Source: an uncultured Acidimicrobiales bacterium
GTDB lineage: Bacteria; Actinomycetota; Acidimicrobiia; Acidimicrobiales; SZUA-35
NCBI GenBank assembly: GCA_938028175.1
Contig: CALJAE010000090.1
Span: 1 to 5,075, forward strand
Length of the DNA: 5,075 nucleotides
Direction: 5' to 3'
Under the pieces are notes generated by a model. That model saw only the letters and a list, made by a program, of their open reading frames with translations. It was not told the origin of the DNA and made no database searches. Of the stretch, positions 1-5,075 are shown one piece after another. The position numbers and the translations under genes are program-made. The stretch's first letter is position 1. The number at the start of each line of letters is the position of its first letter.

Positions 1-61
1 AATGTTTGGAGCAGCCGTACTCATAGCGGCAGTGTTGATATTTGCGATTGGGGAAACCTAA
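1..61 (+). CDS. nuoL: C-terminal end of NADH-quinone oxidoreductase subunit L (partial)
   Basis: Only the last 19 codons and the TAA stop are present; the rest lies before the window. The visible tail is a hydrophobic segment (FGAAVLIAAVLIFAIGET), consistent with the last membrane helix of a respiratory membrane subunit. Naming it nuoL rests on gene order: the antiporter-like subunits normally run nuoL-nuoM-nuoN and the next two genes are clearly nuoM and nuoN. The tail alone is too short to identify the family. In complex I, NuoL is the distal proton-pumping subunit of the membrane arm. The stop lies 31 bases before the nuoM start, so the two are very likely co-transcribed. Confidence 0.7.
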   Translation, partial: MFGAAVLIAAVLIFAIGET

Positions 62-81
62 GAATGACAAGAACTAGAATC

Positions 82-90
82 AAAGGTGAT
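82..90 (+). promoter_or_regulatory. Strong Shine-Dalgarno sequence of nuoM
   Basis: AAAGGTGAT contains the 7-base stretch AGGTGAT, which is fully complementary to the usual 3' end of 16S rRNA. It ends two bases before the ATG at 93. This fixes the nuoM start. It also contrasts with the two downstream genes, which lack a usable Shine-Dalgarno sequence. Confidence 0.75.
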
Positions 91-92
91 TT

Positions 93-1631
93 ATGAATGA
101 CTTTCTAGACACTTGGGGGATAACTCTCATGCTATTCGCACCATTAGCTGGCGCATTAGTCATGATGGTAGTTCCCAAGACACAGGAACTACTTCAAAAG
201 CAGATTGCTTTGGGAGCATCTTTAGTTTCAGCGTTCTTCGGAATACTGCTGTTTCTCAACTTTGACTACGATAACTCAGCAACTTTGCAATTCATAGTCG
301 ACAAACGCTGGATCGAAGTTATCGATACTAGATATGCACTCGGTATTGACGGTATTTCACTACCGCTGATTGCGCTAACACTATTTGTTGTCCCACTAGT
401 AATTATTTACACCTGGAACCATGTTCCTAAACCAGGCAATGCAAAAGCGTTCTTGATACTCACACTGATTTTGCACACCGGTATGATCGGTGTGTTCGTT
501 GCTCGAGACTTAATCCTGTTCTTCGTATTCTTCGAAGTAACCCTGTTGCCAATGTATTTCATGATCGGTGTCTGGGGAGGTCCAGACCGCCAATATGCAG
601 CTATCAAGTTCTTCCTTTACACCTTGTTCGGTTCGGCACTCATGCTTGTCAGCTTCCTTTCGCTGTACTGGTTGACTGGCGCAGATACTTTCAACATTGT
701 CGAGCTAGCTAGTCGTGTCCAGTCAGAAAACGTGACTCTATTTGCTCAGGTTCTTCTGTTTGGTGGCATGTTTATGGGCTTCGGTATCAAGGTCCCAATC
801 TTCCCATTCCATACTTGGCTACCGGACGCACACACCCAAGCCCCGACCCAGGGTTCAGTTATATTGGCTGCAGTACTTCTTAAGCTCGGCGCCTACGGCT
901 TTATCCGCATAGCGCTTCCAATTCTGCCCCAAGCCGCAGTCGAGTGGGCGCCTTGGATTGGGCTATTGGCGGTTATCGGTATTATCTACGGTGCGCTCGG
1001 TTGTCTAGCTCAAACCGATATGAAGCGCTTGATTGCGTTCTCATCTGTAGCTCACATGGGTTATGTAATGCTCGGTATCTCAACCCTGACTGACTTTGGT
1101 ATCAACGCAGCAATCTTCGGTATGGTCGCCCACGGTCTGATCACTGGCATGCTGTTCTTTATCGCTGGTTCTGTTAAGGACCGTTATCACACCCTAGAGA
1201 TCAAGCGATTAGGTGGCCTATTGGTGCAGGCTCCACGCATGGGTTGGATACTGGGTATCACAACCATGGCCTCGCTCGGTCTTCCAGGTCTTGCCGGTTT
1301 CTGGGGAGAGTTCCCAGCCATTCTCGCTGCATATAACCCTGGTGGCGGCCTAAACGTCTACTTGTTCCGCACTTACATGGTAGTTGCCGCTATCGGTACA
1401 GTCCTAGCCGCTGCATACCTTCTGTGGTTATTGCAACGAACGGCTTTCGGAACTCCATCGGAAGAGTTTGAAGATCACCCAGATGTCAAAGACATTGTGC
1501 CAACCGAGTACATTGCTTGGATACCTTTCGTCATATTGATCGTGGTTCTCGGCTTTGTGCCAGGCATTATCTTTGATGTCACAGATGGTGCAGTCTCATC
1601 TCTAAGCGAAGTGTGGGCAAGTGCTGAATAA
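93..1631 (+). CDS. nuoM: NADH-quinone oxidoreductase subunit M
   Basis: Membrane subunit of complex I that helps move protons across the cytoplasmic membrane as NADH reduces quinone. At 512 residues it is close to the usual length (about 500), and hydrophobic segments run through the whole protein, as expected for about 14 helices. Recognisable blocks are FFEVTLLPMYFMIG (about 147-159), KVPIFPFHTWLPDAH (233-247), LLKLGAYGF (262-270) and GLPGLAGFWGEF (396-407). By alignment to E. coli NuoM from memory, the channel residues are all kept: helix-5 Glu is E148, helix-7 Lys is K233, helix-8 Lys is K264 and helix-12 Glu is E406. The start is supported by a strong Shine-Dalgarno sequence. A 10-codon reading frame ends across this ATG. 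The 3' end overlaps nuoN by 11 bases. No frameshift or missing key residue is seen. Confidence 0.97.
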   Translation: MNDFLDTWGITLMLFAPLAGALVMMVVPKTQELLQKQIALGASLVSAFFGILLFLNFDYDNSATLQFIVDKRWIEVIDTRYALGIDGISLPLIALTLFVVPLVIIYTWNHVPKPGNAKAFLILTLILHTGMIGVFVARDLILFFVFFEVTLLPMYFMIGVWGGPDRQYAAIKFFLYTLFGSALMLVSFLSLYWLTGADTFNIVELASRVQSENVTLFAQVLLFGGMFMGFGIKVPIFPFHTWLPDAHTQAPTQGSVILAAVLLKLGAYGFIRIALPILPQAAVEWAPWIGLLAVIGIIYGALGCLAQTDMKRLIAFSSVAHMGYVMLGISTLTDFGINAAIFGMVAHGLITGMLFFIAGSVKDRYHTLEIKRLGGLLVQAPRMGWILGITTMASLGLPGLAGFWGEFPAILAAYNPGGGLNVYLFRTYMVVAAIGTVLAAAYLLWLLQRTAFGTPSEEFEDHPDVKDIVPTEYIAWIPFVILIVVLGFVPGIIFDVTDGAVSSLSEVWASAE

Positions 1632-3153
1632 TATCCTCCAAGCAGATCTTCCTGAGGTCGTATTTAACCGCCCTGCGATTGATTGGCATGCGGCAGCACC
1701 TGAGTTGATTTTGCTTGGTTGGGGAGCGTTGGTCACACTATTTGACATAGTTCTGTTGGACAAAGCTCGCCGCTATATCCCGACCCTCACCGGGATTGGT
1801 TTCCTAGTGGCGCTAATCCCAGTTATCACCCTCTGGAATGCTGAAGAGAACTTGCCGAGAGAGATGTTTGGCGGCGGATACGTCGTAGACCAATACTCAC
1901 TCGTTCTTAAAGGCCTCTTCCTACTTGTAGCCTTCGTTGTGGTGCTGTTAAGCGCTGACTATCTAGCTGACGGCGACTACTACGACTCAGAGTACTACCA
2001 GCTCATTTCAGCGTCAGTTCTGGGCATGATCGTCATGACATCGGCCCGTGACCTTATCTCAATCTTCATCGCTATCGAGTTAGTCTCCATACCCGCTTAT
2101 CTCATGGCCGCTTGGCGTAAGAGCGACTCAGACTCGAACGAAGCTGGTCTCAAATATATGCTGATGGGTGTATTCGCTACATCCATAATGCTCTACGGCA
2201 TGTCTCTGTTATATGGCGTGTCGGGAAGCACGTTGCTAGATGAGATCGGCCCAGCAATAACTTCTGAGGGAGCTCGCCCAATAGTTATTCTTGCGATCCT
2301 CTTCACCCTGATTGGCTTTGCGTTTAAGGTTTCGGCCGTTCCGTTCCACTCTTGGGCTCCAGACACCTACGAGGGTGCACCAACACCACTTACAGCATTC
2401 TTGGCTGTCGCATCTAAAACAGCCGGTTTCGTAGCTTTAATGAGTATTGTCTTCATCGCCTTCGACGGTGGTGGCTCAATTGTCGAGCCATTTGCTTGGA
2501 TGTTGTCAGCCTTAACAATGACTATCGGTAACTTGTTGGCGCTTCGCCAGACCAATCTTGTTCGTATGCTTGCCTACTCAGGTATCAGTCAGGCTGGCTA
2601 TATGCTTGCGCCGTTCGCCGTTTACTCTTCCAACCCGGATCTTGCCCGCTCTGTAATAGTTAACTACTTACTCATTTATGCTGCTATGACTCTCGGAGCC
2701 TTCGCAGTGGTGATCGTTGCTGCCCGAAAGACAAGATCAGCAGAAACGTCGAGCTTCGGCGGCATGTTCCACTATGCACCAGGTCTAGTAGTAGCGATGA
2801 CGATCTTCTTGATCTCATTAACCGGTATTCCACCAGTTGGTGGTGGTTGGCTAGCTAAGCTTCGTATCTTCGAAGTCCTGCTCTCATTTAGTGAAGGTTC
2901 AGGTGGAGCAACTGGGGCCGGTATATCGCTTGCAATTATCGCTGCAGTTAATTCTGTAATCGCCGCTTACTATTACTTGGGTATTGCTCGTCAGATGTGG
3001 TTCCAACCAGTAGCAAACAACGACAGCTCTAGCATTAGGATTCCAGCCAGTCTTCAGCTGGCGCTAGCGGTTACTGTTATATTCACAATCTTAAGTGGTG
3101 TTACGGGAATTATTCCAGATCTGTCTGGTTCAGAATTTGGCCTCGGTGGCTAG
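1621..3153 (+). CDS. nuoN: NADH-quinone oxidoreductase subunit N
   Basis: Antiporter-like membrane subunit of complex I, between NuoM and the proximal small subunits in the membrane arm. It is 510 residues, slightly longer than E. coli NuoN (about 485), and hydrophobic throughout. Family blocks include IDWHAAAPELILL (20-32), DLISIFIAIELVSIPAYL (144-161), FKVSAVPFHSWAPD (235-248) and SKTAGF (265-270). The channel residues are present: helix-5 Glu E153, helix-7 Lys K236, helix-8 Lys K266 and helix-12 Lys K413. The GTG start is chosen because an in-frame stop lies at 1603-1605, no other usual start codon lies between, and the next ones downstream would cut into the conserved N-terminus. The upstream Shine-Dalgarno is weak, so translation probably depends on coupling to nuoM through the 11-base overlap. 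One oddity is three successive GGT codons (G407-G409) just before helix 12. It appears to be the last nuo gene here. Confidence 0.97.
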   Translation: MLNNILQADLPEVVFNRPAIDWHAAAPELILLGWGALVTLFDIVLLDKARRYIPTLTGIGFLVALIPVITLWNAEENLPREMFGGGYVVDQYSLVLKGLFLLVAFVVVLLSADYLADGDYYDSEYYQLISASVLGMIVMTSARDLISIFIAIELVSIPAYLMAAWRKSDSDSNEAGLKYMLMGVFATSIMLYGMSLLYGVSGSTLLDEIGPAITSEGARPIVILAILFTLIGFAFKVSAVPFHSWAPDTYEGAPTPLTAFLAVASKTAGFVALMSIVFIAFDGGGSIVEPFAWMLSALTMTIGNLLALRQTNLVRMLAYSGISQAGYMLAPFAVYSSNPDLARSVIVNYLLIYAAMTLGAFAVVIVAARKTRSAETSSFGGMFHYAPGLVVAMTIFLISLTGIPPVGGGWLAKLRIFEVLLSFSEGSGGATGAGISLAIIAAVNSVIAAYYYLGIARQMWFQPVANNDSSSIRIPASLQLALAVTVIFTILSGVTGIIPDLSGSEFGLGG

Positions 3154-3171
3154 CTAGTTATACTCAGTTCT
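3137..3171 (+). promoter_or_regulatory. Predicted promoter for a leaderless mRNA of the 137-codon gene
   Basis: A good -10 hexamer TATACT (3159-3164) lies seven bases before the ATG at 3172. A partial -35 match TTGGCC (3137-3142) sits 16 bases upstream, inside the last codons of nuoN. The -10 to ATG distance would place the transcript start at or next to the A of the ATG. The bases between (CAGTTCT) show no Shine-Dalgarno. This is inferred from sequence only. Confidence 0.55.
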
Positions 3172-3585
3172 ATGGCGAAGAATTCGAAACGCAGGCGGGA
3201 AAGGTTTGAACCGAAGCGTCCTCCTTTTAACCAAGGTAAGCAAATAGGTCAGGCACTCAAGGGCAGGTACCGGGTTGGAGAGTGGCGTAAAGGGTCAGGC
3301 TTTATCGTCTTCTACAACGACAGAGTCAACGATGAGAGGATTGCCGCCGGTAGTTTGAATCAAGTGGCAGCAGCAATAGTGCAACATGGTTCACCTGTGC
3401 ACGGTAATAATGCCGAGGCTGTCGCTGCCGTAGAGCGACATATTGAAAAAAGCGGTATTCCAATAAATATCAAGGAAACAGACCTACTAAGTATTATTGG
3501 AAATCCTGAAAGCAGCAAACCTACAGCGCCTCCAGGGTTTGAAGATATAGTCTCTCCGAAGTTTCGAGGGCCCAGCCCTTCGTAG
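3172..3585 (+). CDS. Small basic protein of unknown function
   Basis: I do not recognise this 137-residue protein. The first 16 residues contain eight Lys or Arg, including KRRRER, and look disordered and possibly nucleic-acid or ribosome binding (inference). A predicted compact core follows: two likely beta strands around YRVGEWRKGSGFIVFYND (33-50), a helix around LNQVAAAIVQHG (62-73) and a second helix around NAEAVAAVERHIEKSG (80-95). The C-terminal 30 or so residues are rich in Pro, Ser and Gly and probably flexible. There is no signal peptide or membrane segment, so it is likely cytoplasmic. It begins 18 bases after the nuoN stop but has its own likely promoter, so the link to complex I is positional only. 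The ATG start is supported by the -10 spacing rather than by a ribosome binding site. I judge the reading frame real from its promoter, length and protein-like composition. Confidence 0.75.
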   Translation: MAKNSKRRRERFEPKRPPFNQGKQIGQALKGRYRVGEWRKGSGFIVFYNDRVNDERIAAGSLNQVAAAIVQHGSPVHGNNAEAVAAVERHIEKSGIPINIKETDLLSIIGNPESSKPTAPPGFEDIVSPKFRGPSPS

Positions 3586-3639
3586 TATCGATTGGTTTTT
3601 GAGCCCCTGGAAGACCGATATGCCGCCAAACATAGCTAA

Positions 3640-3663
3640 ACATCAGCTGTAGGGTGCTGATGT
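3640..3663 (+). repeat. Perfect 8-bp inverted repeat upstream of the L,D-transpeptidase gene
   Basis: ACATCAGC (3640-3647) and GCTGATGT (3656-3663) are exact reverse complements separated by an 8-base spacer (TGTAGGGT). The right half ends about 20 bases before the predicted -10 of the next gene, so it abuts or overlaps where the -35 would be. That position suits a dimeric regulator. It could instead be an RNA hairpin ending the upstream transcript, but no U-run follows it. Confidence 0.5.
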
Positions 3664-3682
3664 GCTTACATAAACATGCTTG

Positions 3683-3694
3683 TACAATGGAGGT
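3683..3694 (+). promoter_or_regulatory. Predicted -10 element for a leaderless mRNA of the L,D-transpeptidase gene
   Basis: TACAAT (3683-3688) lies six bases before the ATG at 3695, which puts the likely transcript start at the ATG itself. The -35 is poor; the nearest candidate, GTGCTT (3662-3667), is 15 bases upstream. GGAGG (3689-3693) looks like a Shine-Dalgarno but ends one base before the ATG, too close to act normally on it. The layout repeats that of the preceding gene. Confidence 0.55.
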
Positions 3695-4903
3695 ATGGTT
3701 AACCAGGCGGAAAATAGAGGCAAAAACTTTCAGTTCTTGCGTGGCTTAGCGCTTGCTGCTGGGATTCTATTTCTTACAGCGTGTGGCTCTGCAGCTTCAG
3801 CTTCGAGCGAGATTCAACTGGATGAATCTGCGATACCTGTTGCGGCACCAGCTGATGCAGTTGAGTTTTTTAACGAAGAGACTTCTACTGCGAATGACAG
3901 GCGACCAGAAGACAACGACGAAGTCTTAGACCTTGAGGACTTCAGGGTTCCAGATGCTGAGAGTGTGACACAACCGGCACCAGATGTCGCAACAGAGAAT
4001 CCAGTTTCGGGACAAGAGCCTGTCGAGACGTCTGCGCCTGCGATCGAAATCGTAGAGACTGAGTCAGCGGCAGTTCCGCAACCAATCGTTCACCCTAAAG
4101 TCAGAAGTAGCCTCACTTCTAATGCTGACAATGAGCTTATCGCAGAGGTATCAATCGAAGGTTGTAACAATGGCCGTGACTATCGATTAGTTCTGTATCG
4201 ATTTGAGACACAGCAAAGAGAACGCATCAATATCGATTGTGAAGCGGTTGGCAGTTATCACGTGCAACGAGCACTCGGTAAGGTCAACAAAACTAGTGAT
4301 GTCGCCGTTCGAATTGGAATTGTCGATGTTGAGCTTAACGAGCGAGTCGTTAACGAGAGGCAAGAAACAACCATTGAGGTGGAATCCCTCAACCCAATCC
4401 CAGTCGACTCCGGAACCGGTCGTCGTATCGTTTATGATCGTCGCAACCCCAGCTCAGCTAATGTTTACAAGGTTTGGCTAGTCGACAGCGTCAATGGTGA
4501 AGACGTGGTTGAGGCCTTCTATGAGGTCAGAGGTAACCCTCGCTCACCATTTGCTGGAGAGTACGAAGTAACCACACGTTCGACTCATGCTTTGTCAGGC
4601 GAGCGTCAAGCAAGCGGCAACTACGAGTGGCAGTCAAACAATATGGTGCGCTTTATTGAGCCAGGGCAGCAGGGAAACACTCTGGGTATTGGTTTCCACG
4701 GGATTCCGTTTAACCCAGACGACCCAAGCCAACAGCTGGCTGGACCAAACGATCTAACAGAGCACGAGTCTGCTGGTTGCATTCGTCAAAATAACGAAGA
4801 TGCAATCAAGCTATGGAACTTTGTGAACGATAGTTTCACAACGACTTCTGCTCGAACCCATTTCTCGAATGGAAATTCAACACCAGTCATCGTGCTTGGT
4901 TAA
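3695..4903 (+). CDS. Secreted lipoprotein with C-terminal L,D-transpeptidase (YkuD) domain
   Basis: Probable cell-wall enzyme, 402 residues. A basic N-region and hydrophobic stretch (LRGLALAAGILFL) end in a lipobox LTAC with Cys30 as the expected lipidated residue, so the mature protein should be anchored outside the membrane. Residues 31-130 are rich in Glu, Asp, Ala and Pro and look like a flexible spacer. Residues about 135-235 look beta-rich, with two cysteines (C157, C182) that could form a disulfide. Residues about 243-401 match the YkuD fold: RRIVYDRR, FHGIP with H335, SAGCIRQ with the catalytic Cys362, then DAIKLWNF and a TPVIVLG end. YkuD enzymes form 3-3 peptide cross-links in peptidoglycan or attach proteins to it. 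The usual S/T-H-G-C motif has Ala (A360) in place of His, and the H335 to C362 distance (27) is longer than in the mycobacterial enzymes. An in-frame TTG at 3680 would add five residues but overlaps the -10 element, so ATG is preferred. Confidence 0.87.
   Translation: MVNQAENRGKNFQFLRGLALAAGILFLTACGSAASASSEIQLDESAIPVAAPADAVEFFNEETSTANDRRPEDNDEVLDLEDFRVPDAESVTQPAPDVATENPVSGQEPVETSAPAIEIVETESAAVPQPIVHPKVRSSLTSNADNELIAEVSIEGCNNGRDYRLVLYRFETQQRERINIDCEAVGSYHVQRALGKVNKTSDVAVRIGIVDVELNERVVNERQETTIEVESLNPIPVDSGTGRRIVYDRRNPSSANVYKVWLVDSVNGEDVVEAFYEVRGNPRSPFAGEYEVTTRSTHALSGERQASGNYEWQSNNMVRFIEPGQQGNTLGIGFHGIPFNPDDPSQQLAGPNDLTEHESAGCIRQNNEDAIKLWNFVNDSFTTTSARTHFSNGNSTPVIVLG
4181..4238 (+). repeat. Cluster of three TATCGATT octamers within the L,D-transpeptidase gene
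   Basis: The octamer occurs at 4181-4188, 4196-4203 and 4231-4238, with a fourth copy at 3586-3593 directly after the stop of the preceding gene. The first two are in the same frame and encode Tyr-Arg in YRL and YRF. The third is in another frame, within Ile-Asp-Cys. Each contains the palindrome ATCGAT. Function is unknown and chance remains possible. Confidence 0.35.
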
Positions 4904-5075
4904 TTAGTCGTTGAGTAGTTCGAAATTAGGCTATGTCATCCTGGCGAAAGTCAGGAACTGACTAGATGCCTGGTTTGGCCCGTTTGTGTGAGCATTTTTA
5001 AGCCTAGTTGGTAGCCCTTAGCATCGTGACTCTTCGGTTTAGCTGTTGTAGCGACCCCAGTTGCTGTTGGCTAGG
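4904..5075. other. Trailing region with no supported gene
   Basis: No reading frame here has both a plausible start signal and a meaningful length. The longest ATG frame after the lipoprotein gene is only 10 codons (from 4933). A short stretch resembling a tRNA D-arm (5002-5015) is not backed by an anticodon arm or T-arm. The region may be the 3' flank between this gene and a neighbour beyond the window. Confidence 0.5.
4949..4963 (+). repeat. 15-base perfect stem-loop palindrome after the L,D-transpeptidase gene
   Basis: AGTCAG, a GAA loop and CTGACT form a perfect 6-bp stem. It lies 45 bases after the lipoprotein stop. It could help end transcription or stabilise the mRNA 3' end, but no T-run follows directly; the nearest is TTTTT at 4995-4999, so it is not a classical intrinsic terminator. 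An overlapping weaker pairing, TCCTG (4939-4943) with CAGGA (4952-4956), would compete with it. Confidence 0.3.

Noticed and set aside
407..607. Minus-strand open frame of 66 codons inside nuoM
   Set aside because: It lies fully within a highly conserved coding region on the opposite strand, has no recognisable product and no start signal; it is a shadow frame.
2367..2555. Minus-strand open frame of 62 codons inside nuoN
   Set aside because: It is antisense to conserved helices 8-9 of NuoN and has no protein-like features of its own.
3565..3600. Possible intrinsic terminator: hairpin CGAGGGC/GCCC-T-TCG followed by TTTTT
   Set aside because: The stem has a bulged T, lies inside the last codons, and the T-run is 13 bases beyond it, too far for a classical terminator.
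3360..3629. Minus-strand open frame of 89 codons overlapping the small basic gene
   Set aside because: It overlaps most of the + strand gene, which has a good promoter and a more protein-like product; the antisense product looks like a low-quality mixture of Ser, Ile and Cys.
4203..4481. Plus-strand open frame of 92 codons inside the lipoprotein gene
   Set aside because: It is out of frame within the lipoprotein gene just upstream of and into its catalytic domain, with no Shine-Dalgarno or leaderless promoter before its ATG.
4933..4965. Ten-codon ATG frame after the lipoprotein gene with TAGGCT directly before it
   Set aside because: The hexamer abuts the ATG instead of lying 6-7 bases away, and there is no Shine-Dalgarno; it is too short to support.
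5001..5075. tRNA-like stretch (GCCTAGTTGGTAGCC resembles a D-arm)
   Set aside because: No acceptor stem, anticodon stem-loop or TTCRA-type T-loop can be placed at the right distances on either strand.

Overview
The window looks like chromosomal DNA from an actinobacterium of moderate G+C content (roughly half G+C by eye). The wording of the two large respiratory proteins suggests the class Acidimicrobiia or a relative with a compact genome. This placement is an inference from remembered family features, not from a search. All recognised genes are on the + strand and tightly packed. There is no sign of an insertion sequence, phage, CRISPR array, tRNA or rRNA.

Positions 1-3153 are the end of a nuo operon for the proton-pumping NADH:quinone oxidoreductase (complex I). 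They hold the last codons of a gene that should be nuoL, then complete nuoM, then complete nuoN. nuoM has a strong Shine-Dalgarno sequence. nuoN starts with GTG inside the end of nuoM (11-base overlap), so the two are probably translationally coupled. NuoL, NuoM and NuoN are the three antiporter-like membrane subunits. The key charged residues of the proton channels in NuoM and NuoN are all present.

Positions 3154-3694 hold a 137-codon gene of unknown function with a very basic N-terminus, then a short intergenic region. Positions 3695-4903 encode a secreted lipoprotein with a C-terminal L,D-transpeptidase (YkuD) domain, presumably a peptidoglycan cross-linking or remodelling enzyme. Both genes have a TAnnnT -10 hexamer 6 or 7 bases before the ATG. 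This is the layout expected for leaderless mRNAs, which are common in actinobacteria, so each probably has its own promoter and neither need belong to the nuo operon. A perfect 8-bp inverted repeat lies just upstream of the lipoprotein promoter.

The last 172 bases contain no gene I can support. They hold one short perfect palindrome and possibly the tail of a convergent gene. I see no clear new multi-gene system. The best leads are the orphan basic protein after nuoN, the two leaderless promoters, the inverted repeat, and the unusual motif and layout of the L,D-transpeptidase.
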